DNA of 64,000 bases from Kribbella sp. NBC_00382. GTDB taxonomy: Bacteria; Actinomycetota; Actinomycetes; Propionibacteriales; Kribbellaceae. Under the pieces are notes generated by a model. The model was not told where the DNA came from and did not search any database. It saw only the letters and a list, made by a program, of their open reading frames with translations. The DNA is taken from contig NZ_CP107954.1 in the NCBI RefSeq assembly GCF_036067295.1, forward strand, positions 248,001 through 312,000. Reading direction: 5' to 3'. The position numbers and the translations under genes are program-made. Numbering within the stretch: position 1 is the first letter of the stretch; each line of letters starts with the position of its first letter. Positions 34,983 through 44,261 of the stretch are shown here, piece after piece.

Positions 34983-36278
34983 ATGGGTCGGCGTGGGTGG
35001 CTGGGGGCCGCGGGGGCGGTGATTGTCGCGGTCGCGGGTGCGGCTGGTGGGGTGGCGTTGCACCTGCACGGGGGCGGGGAGCCTGCTCCGGTGGCGGTGG
35101 CGAGTAGTCCTCGGCCTACCGCAGTACAGGTTGATGTGACTGCTCAGAGTGCTGCCGTGGATGCGATTCTGAAGCGGCGGGCGGCCGCTGTACTCACCAA
35201 GAACGAGGCGCAGTTCCTGGCCGATGTCGATCCGAAGAACGCGAAGCTGGTCGCGGCGCAGAAGGTCTTGTTCGAGAATCTGGTGCAGTTCGGGTTCGTG
35301 AAGCTGAACTACCTGCAGGACCGGCCGCAGTTCGAGCAGAAGCTGATCGACAAGTACGGGCCGACGACCTACCTGGTCAGCGTGGTGATGTCGTACCAGA
35401 TCGGCGGCATCGACGATCAGCTGGTGAAGGCCCCGCTGGGCTACATGTTCGTGCAGCGCGGCGGCCGGTACCTGCTGATCAACGACACGTACATGGACAG
35501 TGCTCTGCCGATCGGGGCGCACAAGGAGGCCTGGGACGTCGGTCCCGTGCTGGTACGCCGGGGAGCCCGCGCCCTCGTGGTTGTCGAGCGGGGCAAGGCG
35601 GGGCTGGCCAAGTCGATCCTGGCCGACGCGGAGTCCGCAGTACGGGCGGTGAACAAGCTGTGGTCGGCCAATTGGCGCGGTGGCGGGCTGGTGATCGCGC
35701 TGGACGACAAGGTGGTCCGTACTGCCGACTACACCAAGCCGAAGGATGCCGAAGACTTCCTGGCCGTGGCGACCCACGTCTACCGGACGCTGCCCGGTGA
35801 GGTCCAGGCGGAGGGCGAGGACGGTGGCGCCTACGTGATCGTGAACCCGCGCTACCGCGACGAGCTGGATGCACGGGTGCTGGCGCACGAGTTCACGCAC
35901 GTGGCGACCGCGCCGTACGGGCCCGACGCGCCGAGATGGCTGGTCGAGGGCACGGCGGAGTACGTCGAACAGCTGCCGATGGATGGCGAACGCGACCTGG
36001 ATCTCGCTCGGTACCGCCGGATGATCCGCTCGAAGTACCTGAACAAGGTCAAGGCGCTGCCGGCCGACCCGGTGTTCTACGCCTCGATGGACAGCTCGTA
36101 CCCGATCGGCTGGTACGCCGTCGACTACCTGGTCGACAAGTACGGCGCGACCAAGCTCGCCAAGCTCTACCAGGAGCTGGCCCGGCAGGGGTTCAGCCAG
36201 AACCAGCGCGACCTGATCATGACCGCCCAGCTCGGCCGCACCGAGGCCCAGCTCTTCGCCGACCTCAAGAAGCGTTAA
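34983..36278 (+). CDS. Exported HExxH metallopeptidase-like protein, paralogue 2
   Basis: 431 residues, the tandem paralogue of the preceding protein, with VLFENLVQFGF, GPVLVRRG, KSILADA and VLAHEFTHVATAPYG...WLVEGTAEYV in the same order. Its N-terminal membrane segment is longer (AAGAVIVAVAGAAGGVAL), and a His/Gly-rich linker follows. Catalytic HEFTH and the distal Glu are intact, so both copies look functional. ATG at 34983 is preferred to the TTG three bases upstream. Its stop overlaps the convergent gene by four bases. Confidence 0.82.
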   Translation: MGRRGWLGAAGAVIVAVAGAAGGVALHLHGGGEPAPVAVASSPRPTAVQVDVTAQSAAVDAILKRRAAAVLTKNEAQFLADVDPKNAKLVAAQKVLFENLVQFGFVKLNYLQDRPQFEQKLIDKYGPTTYLVSVVMSYQIGGIDDQLVKAPLGYMFVQRGGRYLLINDTYMDSALPIGAHKEAWDVGPVLVRRGARALVVVERGKAGLAKSILADAESAVRAVNKLWSANWRGGGLVIALDDKVVRTADYTKPKDAEDFLAVATHVYRTLPGEVQAEGEDGGAYVIVNPRYRDELDARVLAHEFTHVATAPYGPDAPRWLVEGTAEYVEQLPMDGERDLDLARYRRMIRSKYLNKVKALPADPVFYASMDSSYPIGWYAVDYLVDKYGATKLAKLYQELARQGFSQNQRDLIMTAQLGRTEAQLFADLKKR

Positions 36279-36640
36279 CAGTCGAATTCGAAGACCAGCA
36301 AAGCCTTCCCGGTCGGCGAGGTCCAGCGGTACGCAACCAGGCAGGCGTCGGTACCGGCCGGTGGCGAGCCGTCGTCGAGGATGTAGTTAGCCAGCACGAA
36401 CGGCCGCCACACCCGGCTCCGGCCGTCGAACCGATGGGCGCCGACGCCCCGGTCCTCGAACCGGCCGATCAGGACCGGCTGTACTTCGGGATCGCGCAGC
36501 AACCCCTCGACGACGGTGCGGTCGAGCCACTCCCCGTCGTCCTCGGTGAAAGGCTGCCCGCGCAGGACGATCTCGTCTCCGTTCGGACGGATCGAGAACT
36601 CCGGCGCGGGGATGAGCAAGTTGGCGAGTTCTTGCAACAT
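36275..36640 (-). CDS. Small hypothetical protein
   Basis: 121 residues from ATG at 36640; in-frame sequence further upstream is antisense to the next gene and unlikely to be translated. The protein is acidic and soluble, with a middle segment EWLDRTVVEGLLRDPEVQPVLIGRF and a C-terminal beta region ending VFEFDC. No family recognised. It follows the AmiC-like receptor gene in the same direction by 53 bases and may share its message. Confidence 0.55.
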   Translation of the reverse strand: MLQELANLLIPAPEFSIRPNGDEIVLRGQPFTEDDGEWLDRTVVEGLLRDPEVQPVLIGRFEDRGVGAHRFDGRSRVWRPFVLANYILDDGSPPAGTDACLVAYRWTSPTGKALLVFEFDC

Positions 36641-36693
36641 CCGATCGACAGTAGCCGAGATTTCACCGCCTGGGGATGGCTCAGCGCGATCAA

Positions 36694-37755
36694 TCAACCA
36701 CACTGTGCAATGCGGTCCTCGACGGTGAATTCGAGGCCGTTCGCCGCCGCCAGGTAGACGTCCTGGTCGACGAGGTTTCCGTCCAGCCGCATGAGCCCGC
36801 GGGGGCTGTCGTAGAAGTGGCCGGTCGGCAGTGCGGAGACCGCGTCGATGGCGATCGAACCGGCCATTTCGCCCAGCCTGGCAAGGAAACGGATGGCTTC
36901 GTAGCACGATTCGCCGACCGCATTGAGGGCCGGCGCCCAGGTGCCGAAGCGGGCGTAATAGTCGCGGGCGAATTCGCCGCTCTCGGTGGTGGCGAGGCCG
37001 TCGAAGTACGCGGCGGCGGCATACAAGCCCTTGTTTGCCGTGGGTCCGGCGGCCAGCAGGGTGTTCTCCTCGATGGCCGGGCTGAGGCGGAGCAAGCGTT
37101 CGCTCAAGCCTGCCTTGGCGAATTGCCTGTTGAAGTGGACCGCGTCCTGACCCATCAGGAGCATGATCACGCCTTCGACATCAGCGCGCTCGAGGCTTTG
37201 GATCACGCTGCCGAAGTCGGAGGTACCGAGTGGGACGAAGTCCGACTGCACGATCGAGGAAGCTGAACCCTGTAAGGATTTCGTCGCGGTGGTCGCCGTC
37301 ACTCGCGGGTAGATGTAGTCGTTGCCGACCACGGCCCAGCGGCGTACGCCGTGCTGCGCGCCGATCCAATGTGTTGCCGGGAGCAACTGATTGACCGGCC
37401 GTTCGCCGAGCATGAAGACGCCAGGGGTGTCATCACCGCCTTCATGCATCGCGGCGAACGCGTAGACGACCTTGCCGCCGATCCGCCGGGTGAGGGCGAC
37501 CCGTACGGCGGAGATGTGCCAGCCCGCGACCGCGTCGACGCGACCGCTGTCCACCAGCCGGCCGACCTCCTCGGCCACCACTGCCGGTTGCCGGCCCGCG
37601 TCGACCTGGACCAGCTCGACCTGGCGGCCGGCGATCCCACGGCTGGCGTTGAGTTGCTCGATCGCGAGCTGGGCGCAGGCCAGGCAAGACGGGCCGTAGA
37701 TGCCGGTCGTTCCTTGCATGGGCACGACGAGGGCGATCGACAGCTGCTCGCGCAC
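36694..37755 (-). CDS. AmiC/UrtA-like amide receptor without signal peptide
   Basis: 353 residues of the type I periplasmic-binding-protein fold closest to AmiC and urea/short-chain amide receptors: LSIALVVPMQGTTGIYGPSC, IEQLNASRGIAGRQVELV, WAVVGNDYIYPR and SLERADVEGVIMLLMGQDAVHFNRQF. Unlike transport receptors it begins directly with the first beta-strand and has no signal peptide or lipobox, so it should be cytoplasmic, as AmiC is. It is divergent from a MarR regulator and close to urease, suggesting it senses urea or amides and modulates gene expression. The sensing role is inference. Confidence 0.82.
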   Translation of the reverse strand: MREQLSIALVVPMQGTTGIYGPSCLACAQLAIEQLNASRGIAGRQVELVQVDAGRQPAVVAEEVGRLVDSGRVDAVAGWHISAVRVALTRRIGGKVVYAFAAMHEGGDDTPGVFMLGERPVNQLLPATHWIGAQHGVRRWAVVGNDYIYPRVTATTATKSLQGSASSIVQSDFVPLGTSDFGSVIQSLERADVEGVIMLLMGQDAVHFNRQFAKAGLSERLLRLSPAIEENTLLAAGPTANKGLYAAAAYFDGLATTESGEFARDYYARFGTWAPALNAVGESCYEAIRFLARLGEMAGSIAIDAVSALPTGHFYDSPRGLMRLDGNLVDQDVYLAAANGLEFTVEDRIAQCG

Positions 37756-37810
37756 GCCGGACCTCCTTCAGCCTTTCGGACAGTGTGGCTCAGTCCTGCT
37801 CACTACTCCG

Positions 37811-37821
37811 AGCTCTGAGCT
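37811..37821. promoter_or_regulatory. Short palindrome AGCTCTGAGCT in divergent MarR/receptor region
   Basis: A perfect 5+1+5 inverted repeat next to TATATT, 35 bases before the MarR start. It may be a MarR half-operator pair, but it is short enough to be chance. Confidence 0.25.
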
Positions 37822-37855
37822 ATATTCACCAGAACGTGAGACACGGGGAGGCAGG

Positions 37856-38266
37856 ATGACCGCCAGTCTGCTCCTGCTGTTGAAGCAGGCCGAACGCCGG
37901 ATCGAGCACCAGTTGCGGCCGATCCTGGCCGAGTTCGACCTGTCCCTGGAGCAGTGGCGGGTGATGTCGGCGCTGGCGGATGAGCCCGGTCTGCCGATGT
38001 CCACGCTCGCCGCGCAGGCGGTACTTCCGAACGCCAGCCTCACCCGTCACGTCGACAAGCTGGTTGAGCGCGGCCTCGTCGTACGCCGGATTCACCCGTC
38101 CGATCGCCGCCGGGTGGTCACGGCGTTGTCGCCGGTCGGTACTACGGTCGCCGAGCGCCTGCGAGCCGAGGAACGCCGGGTCGAATCCGCCATCGCGGAC
38201 GAGCTCGGCGACGACCGCCTGCAGGGTCTTGCCGGTGGGTTGAGGCAGCTTCAGCGCTCGATCTAG
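37856..38266 (+). CDS. MarR-family transcriptional regulator
   Basis: 136 residues from ATG at 37856, with GGGGAGG just upstream. The central winged helix is plain: LEQWRVMSALADEPGLPMSTLAAQAVLPNASLTRHVDKLVERGLVVRR and the wing with DRRRVVTALS. Flanking helices form the dimer interface. It is divergent from the AmiC-like receptor and precedes the permease-urease operon by 152 bases, so it probably controls uptake or use of amide or purine nitrogen. Ligand unknown. Confidence 0.9.
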   Translation: MTASLLLLLKQAERRIEHQLRPILAEFDLSLEQWRVMSALADEPGLPMSTLAAQAVLPNASLTRHVDKLVERGLVVRRIHPSDRRRVVTALSPVGTTVAERLRAEERRVESAIADELGDDRLQGLAGGLRQLQRSI

Positions 38267-38293
38267 GTACTTCCAGATGGAAATACACGACCT

Positions 38294-38320
38294 TAGCGGT
38301 TTGGAAACACCGGTGTAACG
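38294..38320 (+). promoter_or_regulatory. GlnR-box-like sequence upstream of the permease-urease operon
   Basis: The order TTAGC-N6-GAAAC-N6-GTAAC has the 11-base periodicity of actinobacterial GlnR sites (gTnAC-N6-GaAAc repeats). Two of the three pentamers (GAAAC 38305-38309, GTAAC 38316-38320) are perfect matches and the first is partial. It lies 99 bases before the permease ATG. GlnR is known to control urease in Streptomyces and Amycolatopsis. Confidence 0.5.
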
Positions 38321-38418
38321 CGGCGTTCCTAGGTTCCTTCCATTCGGGTGCATCAGTTCCGGCAGTGTCGCCGGGCGCCTTGCACCGTCCCCGCCCGAAG
38401 GTGCCGCAGGAGTTCGCC

Positions 38419-40071
38419 ATGACCGTTGAACCCTCCATCGACCACCGCACCACTCCCCCGTCGGAGCCCACCGCCGCCACCCGCGAGACGCTCGAGGACT
38501 ACACACTGCGGTTCGCGCCGCGGTCCTACCGCAAGTGGTCGACCGGCGTCGTCGCCGTCTCCGCGCTCGGCGGTATCGCCTACCTGGCCGACTTCGCGAT
38601 CGGCGCGAACATCGGCATCTCGTACGGCACCACGAACGCCTTGTGGGGCATCGGGATCTTCGCCGTCGTCATCTTCGCGACCGGCCTGCCACTCGCGTAC
38701 TACGCCGCGCGGTACAACATCGACCTCGACCTGATCACCCGCGGCAGCGGCTTCGGGTACTACGGGTCGGTGGTGACCAACGTGATCTTCGCGTCCTTCA
38801 CCTTCATCTTCTTCGCGCTCGAAGGCTCGATCATGGCGCAGGGGTTGAAGCTGGGGCTGCATGTCCCACTCGCACTCGGGTACGCCGTCTCGACGCTGGT
38901 GATCTTCCCGCTGGTCATCTACGGCATGAAAGTACTGTCCACGCTGCAGGTCTGGACGACGCCGCTGTGGTTGCTGCTGATGGTGCTGCCGTTCGTCTAC
39001 CTCGTCGTCTCGCACCCGGAGTCGGTGTCGTCGTTCTTCGACTACCAGGGCGAGGACGGCAAGGGCGCGACGGATGTCGGCTCGATGCTGCTCGCGGCCG
39101 GCGTCTGTCTCTCGCTCATCGCGCAGATCGCCGAGCAGATCGACTACCTGCGATTCATGCCGCCGAAGACGCCCGAGAACTCGCGGCGCTGGTGGACGCA
39201 CATGCTGCTGGCCGGCCCGGGCTGGGTGATCTTCGGTGCGATCAAGCAGGTGATCGGGCTGTTCCTGGCCGTCTACATCATCGCGTCCGTGACTGATGGT
39301 GCTGGAGTCGCGAACGAGCCAGTGCATCAGTTCCTCGAGATCTACCGTGGGTTCCTGCCGGGGTGGCTCGCGATGACGCTGGCCGTAGTACTGGTGGTGA
39401 TCAGTCAGGTGAAGATCAACGTGACGAACGCGTACTCCGGTTCGCTGGCGTGGACCAACTCGTACACCCGGCTGACCAAGCACTACCCCGGGCGGCTCGT
39501 GTTCCTCGGCTTCAACCTGGTGATCGCGCTGGTGCTGATGGAAGCCAACATGTTCGACTTCCTCAACACCATCCTCGGCTTCTACGCCAACTGCGGGATG
39601 GCGTGGATCGTGGTCGTTGCCTCGGACATCGTCTTCAACAAGTACCTGCTGAAGCTGTCGCCGAAGGTGCCGGAGTTCCGGCGCGGCATGCTTTATGCGA
39701 TCAACCCGGTCGGCTTCGTGTCGATGGCGGTCGCCGCTGGTGTGTCGATCCTAGTCTTCTTCGGCGGGCTCGGCGACGGGATCAAGCCGTACTCGCCGCT
39801 GGTCGCGATCGTGCTTGCACTGGTTTTGCCGCCGGTGCTGGCTATCGTCACTCGTGGGAAGTACTACCTCCGGCGCACGAGTGATGGGATTGAGCTGCCG
39901 ATGTTCGATGACCACGGGAACCCGTCAGGCGCAGTACTGACCTGCCATGTGTGCCGGCAGGACTACGAGCGCCCCGACATGACGGCCTGCGAAACCCACA
40001 GCGCCTTCGTCTGCTCGCTGTGCCTGAGTACAGACAAGGTCGCCGACCACGTACTGGCGGCCCAGGCGTGA
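38419..40071 (+). CDS. NCS1 (cytosine/purine/allantoin-type) permease with C-terminal Cys/His motif
   Basis: 550-residue membrane protein, about 12 hydrophobic segments, with NCS1 features ([11 protein letters not shown] at the start; an [20 protein letters not shown] region near 340). It should import a nitrogen-rich base or ureide. The unusual part is the cytosolic tail: C509-x2-C512, C524-x2-H527 and C532-x2-C535 form a probable zinc site absent from ordinary NCS1 transporters. ATG at 38419 has CAGGAG six bases upstream. Its stop overlaps ureA (GTGA), tying transport to urease production. Confidence 0.88.
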   Translation: MTVEPSIDHRTTPPSEPTAATRETLEDYTLRFAPRSYRKWSTGVVAVSALGGIAYLADFAIGANIGISYGTTNALWGIGIFAVVIFATGLPLAYYAARYNIDLDLITRGSGFGYYGSVVTNVIFASFTFIFFALEGSIMAQGLKLGLHVPLALGYAVSTLVIFPLVIYGMKVLSTLQVWTTPLWLLLMVLPFVYLVVSHPESVSSFFDYQGEDGKGATDVGSMLLAAGVCLSLIAQIAEQIDYLRFMPPKTPENSRRWWTHMLLAGPGWVIFGAIKQVIGLFLAVYIIASVTDGAGVANEPVHQFLEIYRGFLPGWLAMTLAVVLVVISQVKINVTNAYSGSLAWTNSYTRLTKHYPGRLVFLGFNLVIALVLMEANMFDFLNTILGFYANCGMAWIVVVASDIVFNKYLLKLSPKVPEFRRGMLYAINPVGFVSMAVAAGVSILVFFGGLGDGIKPYSPLVAIVLALVLPPVLAIVTRGKYYLRRTSDGIELPMFDDHGNPSGAVLTCHVCRQDYERPDMTACETHSAFVCSLCLSTDKVADHVLAAQA

Positions 40072-40370
40072 ACTTCACCCCGTCCGAGATCGAGAAACTG
40101 CTTCTCTCCGTGGCCGGGATGGTCGCCCGCGACCGCCTGGCCCGGGGAGTCCGCCTCAACCACCCCGAGTCGGTAGCCCTCCTCAGCACCTGGGTCATCG
40201 AACGAGCCCGCGAAGGCGCCCTCGTCGCCGACCTGATGGAACAAGGCCGCACAGTCCTCACCAGAGACCAGGTCATGAACGGCGTCGCCGAACTCCTCAC
40301 GGACGTACAGGTAGAAGCAACCTTCCCCGACGGCCGGAAACTGGTCACTATCCACAGCCCCATAATCTGA
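40068..40370 (+). CDS. ureA: Urease subunit gamma
   Basis: 100 residues, the usual size. [12 protein letters not shown] at the start, [15 protein letters not shown] in the middle and VTIHSPI at the end are family hallmarks. It forms the trimeric heteromer with UreB and UreC that hydrolyses urea. The GTG start lies in the stop of the permease gene, so translation is coupled. First of six contiguous urease genes. Confidence 0.96.
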   Translation: MNFTPSEIEKLLLSVAGMVARDRLARGVRLNHPESVALLSTWVIERAREGALVADLMEQGRTVLTRDQVMNGVAELLTDVQVEATFPDGRKLVTIHSPII

Positions 40371-40381
40371 ACGGGGATCTG

Positions 40382-40762
40382 ATGAGCAACAAGATTAGAC
40401 TTAGCAATGAAGGACAGGGGGCGGGCAACTGGGGCCCCGGCGCAGTACGAGTCGCCCCCGGCACGATCGAACTGAACGCGGGCCGCCAGAAGTTGACGCT
40501 GGTGATCGTCAACACCGGCGACCGCCCGGTCCAGATCGGCTCCCACCTCCACCTCCCCGACGCCAACACCGCCCTGGCGTTCGATCGCGAAGCCGCCCAC
40601 GGCTTCCGCCTAGACATCCCCTCCGGTACGTCGCAACGCTTCGAGCCCGGCGCCTCCCGCGAGGTCGTCGCGGTCGCACTGGCCGGCCGCCGGCTGGTAC
40701 CCGGCATCCAGATCAAGCCGGCCTCGGACGAGGCAACCCCACAGGCGGCGGACCATGGCTGA
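40382..40762 (+). CDS. ureB: Urease subunit beta
   Basis: 126 residues; beta-rich, with the conserved [47 protein letters not shown] and [10 protein letters not shown] segments. ATG at 40382, 11 bases after ureA; overlaps ureC by eight bases. Slightly longer at the N-terminus than the Klebsiella protein. Structural partner of UreC. Confidence 0.95.
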   Translation: MSNKIRLSNEGQGAGNWGPGAVRVAPGTIELNAGRQKLTLVIVNTGDRPVQIGSHLHLPDANTALAFDREAAHGFRLDIPSGTSQRFEPGASREVVAVALAGRRLVPGIQIKPASDEATPQAADHG

Positions 40763-42458
40763 GATCTCGCGCGCCGCCTATGCCGCGCTTTACGGGCCGA
40801 CGGTTGGGGATCAGGTTCGGTTGGGGGATACGGATCTGTGGATTGAGGTGGAAGAGGATCGGACTGTTGGGGGTGAGGAGGCGATCTTCGGGGGTGGGAA
40901 GTCGATTCGGGAGTCGATGGCTCAGGGGACGACTACTCGGGGCGAAGGGGCGCCGGACACTGTCATCACCAACGTGTTGGTGCTCGATTGGTGGGGTGTG
41001 GTTCGGGCTGATGTGGGGATTCGGGATGGGTTGATCGTCGCGCTGGGGAAGGCGGGTAATCCGGATATCGCGGATGGGGTGCATCCGGACCTGCGGATCG
41101 GGCCGTCGACGGATGTCATCGCCGGGGAGGGGCGGATTCTGACGGCGGGGGCTATCGACTCGCATGTGCATTTGCTGTCGCCGTCGCAGTTGCACGAGGC
41201 CTCGGCGACGGGGATCACAACGATCGTGGGTGGTGGTACAGGGCCGAGTGAGGGGTCGAAGGCGACGACTGTCACGCCGGGGGCTTGGCATCTGGCGAAG
41301 ATGCATCGGAGTCTCGATGCTTTGCCGCTCAACATTTTGCTGCTGGGTAAGGGGAACACGGTCAGCGCCGAGGGTTTGGCCGAGCAGGCGCTCGCGGGAG
41401 CGGCCGGGTACAAGGTGCACGAGGACTGGGGTTCGACGCCGGCGGTGATCGATGCGTCGTTGAAGGCTGCGGATGCGTGGGGACTCCAGGTCGCGCTGCA
41501 CGCGGACAGCTTGAACGAGGCCGGGTTCGTGGAGTCGACGTTGCGAGCGATCGACGGCCGATCGATCCACGCGTTCCACGTCGAGGGCGCCGGCGGCGGG
41601 CATGCGCCGGACATCCTCTCGATCGCGAGTCATCCGCACGTCATCCCCGGCTCGACCAACCCGACCTTGCCGCACACGGTCAACACCGTCGCCGAGCATC
41701 TCGACATGCTGATGGTCTGCCATCACCTGAGCCCGGACGTACCGGAGGATCTGGCGTTCGCCGAGTCGCGGATCCGCGCGACCACGATCGCCGCCGAGGA
41801 CGTCCTCCACGACATGGGCGCGCTGTCGGTCACGTCGTCGGATGCCCAGGCGATGGGCCGAATCGGCGAGGTCATCACCCGTACCTGGCAGGTCGCGCAC
41901 GTGATGAAGGCCCGCCGCGGGACGCTGGGCGCGAGCCTCCCGGCCGACAACGAACGCGCTCGCCGATACGTCGCGAAGTACACGATCAACCCGGCAGTTG
42001 CCCACGGCATCGATCACTTGGTGGGCTCGGTCGAAGTCGGCAAGCTGGCCGACCTCGCACTCTGGGATCCCGCGTACTTCGGTGTACGCCCCCGCCTGGT
42101 GATCAAAGGCGGCGCCATCGCCTGGGCCGCACTCGGCGACCCGAACGCCTCCATCCCGACGCCCCAACCGGTCCTCATGCGCCCGGCGTTCGGCAACGCG
42201 ATCGGCGCGGACCTGTCCATCACCTTCGTCTCCCCCGCGGCCCTCGACGACGGCCTCGCCGACCGGTTGCAGCTCCGCAGGCGCCTCGAAGGCGTCCGCC
42301 CGACCCGCGACGTCGGCAAAGCCCAGATGAAGAACAACAACGCCCTGCCAACCATCGACATCGACCCGGAAACCTTCGCCATCAAAGTCGACGGCGACCT
42401 CATCGAACCCTCCCCCGCCACCGAACTCCCCCTGGCCCAGCTCTACAACCTCTTCTGA
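40755..42458 (+). CDS. ureC: Urease subunit alpha (catalytic)
   Basis: 567 residues. All nickel-site residues are present: His137 and His139 (DSHVH), the carbamylated Lys220 (GYKVHEDWG), His249 and His275, and Asp363 (SSDAQAMGR). The mobile flap has Cys322-His323 (CHHLSP). It is therefore likely to be active once assembled by UreF, UreG and UreD, which follow. Its TGA shares one base with the candidate ureF ATG. Confidence 0.96.
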   Translation: MAEISRAAYAALYGPTVGDQVRLGDTDLWIEVEEDRTVGGEEAIFGGGKSIRESMAQGTTTRGEGAPDTVITNVLVLDWWGVVRADVGIRDGLIVALGKAGNPDIADGVHPDLRIGPSTDVIAGEGRILTAGAIDSHVHLLSPSQLHEASATGITTIVGGGTGPSEGSKATTVTPGAWHLAKMHRSLDALPLNILLLGKGNTVSAEGLAEQALAGAAGYKVHEDWGSTPAVIDASLKAADAWGLQVALHADSLNEAGFVESTLRAIDGRSIHAFHVEGAGGGHAPDILSIASHPHVIPGSTNPTLPHTVNTVAEHLDMLMVCHHLSPDVPEDLAFAESRIRATTIAAEDVLHDMGALSVTSSDAQAMGRIGEVITRTWQVAHVMKARRGTLGASLPADNERARRYVAKYTINPAVAHGIDHLVGSVEVGKLADLALWDPAYFGVRPRLVIKGGAIAWAALGDPNASIPTPQPVLMRPAFGNAIGADLSITFVSPAALDDGLADRLQLRRRLEGVRPTRDVGKAQMKNNNALPTIDIDPETFAIKVDGDLIEPSPATELPLAQLYNLF

Positions 42459-43552
42459 TGAACACCTCCGAAGAGGCGACCGGCGACCAGTCGCGGCGAC
42501 CTCGAACACCTAGTGGCGACCTTGGACATGAAATAACGTGTTCAAGGTCGCCAGAAGGCGTTCACGCCCACCAGATGTTGTCGCCGTCACGCAGGCAGAA
42601 CGCTGCTGCGGAAGGCGCGGAGGCAGTTGCGGCCGCCGGAGCCGGTACGGCGCGGGCTGGCACGGCGGGAGCTGGTGCGGCGGGAGCCGGTACCGCGGGA
42701 GCTGGTGCGGCGGGAGCCGGTACCGCGGGAGCCGGTACCGCGGGAGCCGGTACCGCGGGAGCCGGTACCGCGGGAGCCAGTACCGCGGGAGCTGGTGCGG
42801 AGGCTGCAGCTGGAGCGGACGCGGGGGCTGGTGCGATGGCCGGGGCCGAGGTCGGAGCTGTGGCGGCTGGAGTCGCCGTGGGGTCGCCGGAGTTGGTGGC
42901 GATGACGTTGGCTGATGCGCGGTTGCCTACTGGCGGGCATACGCAGTCGGGTGGGTTGGAGGCTGGTGTTCGGGCGGGGCTTGGGGCGGAGGGGGCTCGG
43001 CTCGGTGACGTTGCGAGTTATGCGGCGGATCGGTTGCGGACGATTGTCCGTGTCGAGGCGGCGACCGCGGTGGTGGCGCGACAACTCGCTCTCGATGGGG
43101 AGTTGGTTGAGCAGGTTGAGGCTGCCTGGGCGGCGCGGACTCCTAGTCAGGCGTTGCGGGCTGCGTCGCGCAGGCAGGGGCGTGCTTATCTGCGGTTGGC
43201 GGCGCGGGTTTGGCCTAGGACTACTGAGTATTTGAAGGCTGATGCGGAGATCGCGCGACCAGTGGTGGTTGGGGTGGTCGCGGCTGTGACGGGGCTGTCG
43301 GCGGAGCAGACCGCGCGGCTGATCGGGTACGACGATGCGCAGACCGTCGTGGCCGCATCGCTCAAGTTGTTGCCGGTGGATCCGGCCGACGCGGCGAGCT
43401 GGTTGCTCAGGCTCCATCCCGCGATCGAGGAACTCGTCGCTGCCGTTAGCCAGACGACTTCACCCGCCGAGATTCCGGCGTACGGCGCTCCGTTGGTGGA
43501 CGTGTTCGCGCAAGCTCATGCTGTCGAGAGAATGAGGTTATTCCATGCCTAG
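42458..43552 (+). CDS. ureF: Urease accessory protein UreF with unusual N-terminal extension
   Basis: The UreF core starts near residue 145 ([23 protein letters not shown]) and is complete to the C-terminus ([15 protein letters not shown]), with the all-helical pattern expected for nickel delivery. The open frame extends without a stop back to ATG at 42458 overlapping ureC. That extension reads through a copy of the dispersed palindrome and then a Gly-Ala-Thr repeat from a 15-bp tandem array. A conventional start could be GTG at 42878, which has GGAG five bases upstream. Which start is used cannot be decided here. It overlaps ureG by eight bases. Confidence 0.85.
   Translation: MNTSEEATGDQSRRPRTPSGDLGHEITCSRSPEGVHAHQMLSPSRRQNAAAEGAEAVAAAGAGTARAGTAGAGAAGAGTAGAGAAGAGTAGAGTAGAGTAGAGTAGASTAGAGAEAAAGADAGAGAMAGAEVGAVAAGVAVGSPELVAMTLADARLPTGGHTQSGGLEAGVRAGLGAEGARLGDVASYAADRLRTIVRVEAATAVVARQLALDGELVEQVEAAWAARTPSQALRAASRRQGRAYLRLAARVWPRTTEYLKADAEIARPVVVGVVAAVTGLSAEQTARLIGYDDAQTVVAASLKLLPVDPADAASWLLRLHPAIEELVAAVSQTTSPAEIPAYGAPLVDVFAQAHAVERMRLFHA
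42495..42566. repeat. Dispersed palindromic element, copy 2 (imperfect)
   Basis: Shares GAACACCTA-TGGCGACCTTGG (central difference only) and the loop GGACATGAAAT with copy 1 at 30846-30915. Inner arms GGCGACCTTG (42515-42524) and CAAGGTCGCC (42543-42552) are perfect; outer arms have diverged. It lies between the ureC stop and the conserved part of ureF and keeps the ureF-frame open. Confidence 0.75.
42637..42800 (+). repeat. 15-bp tandem repeat array (GCGGGAGCCGGTACC type)
   Basis: About ten units of a 15-bp motif, alternating between GGAGCCGGTACCGCG and GGAGCTGGTGCGGCG variants. In the ureF frame each unit encodes Ala-Gly-Ala-Gly-Thr or Ala-Gly-Ala-Gly-Ala. Unit length a multiple of three keeps the frame whatever the copy number. 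It is a likely site of slippage variation. Confidence 0.85.
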
Positions 43553-44261
43553 TACCAGCCGTTCGTTCCGTCTCGGCGTCGCCGGCCCGGTCGGTACCGG
43601 CAAGAGCTCGCTGATCGCGATGGTCTGCCGCGAGCTCGCCTCCGAACTCCAGCTCGGCGTCATCACCAACGACATCTACACCGACGAGGACGCGCGGCTG
43701 CTGCGCGCGGCCGGCGTACTCGATCCAGAGCGGATCCGCGCCGTCGAGACCGGCGCCTGCCCGCACACGGCGATCCGCGACGACGTCACCCCGAACCTGA
43801 TCGCGGTCGAGGATCTCGAACGCGACTTCGCCCCACTCGACGTCGTACTGGTCGAGTCCGGCGGCGACAACCTCACCGCAACCTTCTCCCCCGCGCTCGT
43901 CGACGCGCAGATCTTCGTACTGGACGTCGCCGGCGGTGGTGACGTCGCCCGCAAAGGCGGCCCCGGCATCGCCCGCGCCGACCTGCTCATCGTCAACAAG
44001 ACCGACCTCGCCCCGTACGTCGGTGTCGATGTCCCCCAAATGGTCGCCGACGCCGAGGCCGCCCGCGCCGGCAAGCCGGTACTCGCGTTGTCCCGCACAG
44101 ACGCTGAGTCCGTACGCCGCCTGAAGGAATGGGTACTCGCCATGACCCAAAAGGTCCGCAGCGGCTCCCACACCCCAGTCGACCCCGGCCCGATGGCCCC
44201 CCACTCCCACGTCGGCGACAACGGCGAACTCATCTCCCACACCCATGCCCACTCCCACTAA
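43545..44261 (+). CDS. ureG: Urease accessory GTPase
   Basis: 238 residues. P-loop GPVGTGKSS (14-22), metal-binding CPH (72-74, in VETGACPH), the VESGGDNL segment and the guanine-specificity NKTD. The C-terminal tail has seven His in about 30 residues (ending ISHTHAHSH). No ureE lies in the cluster, so this tail may store or pass on nickel in its place. GTP hydrolysis drives nickel insertion with UreF and UreD. Overlaps ureD by 17 bases. Confidence 0.96.
   Translation: MPSTSRSFRLGVAGPVGTGKSSLIAMVCRELASELQLGVITNDIYTDEDARLLRAAGVLDPERIRAVETGACPHTAIRDDVTPNLIAVEDLERDFAPLDVVLVESGGDNLTATFSPALVDAQIFVLDVAGGGDVARKGGPGIARADLLIVNKTDLAPYVGVDVPQMVADAEAARAGKPVLALSRTDAESVRRLKEWVLAMTQKVRSGSHTPVDPGPMAPHSHVGDNGELISHTHAHSH

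Noticed and set aside
42637..42800. Tandem repeat considered as a CRISPR array
   Set aside because: Units are contiguous 15-bp repeats without spacers and encode a regular peptide; no cas genes are nearby.
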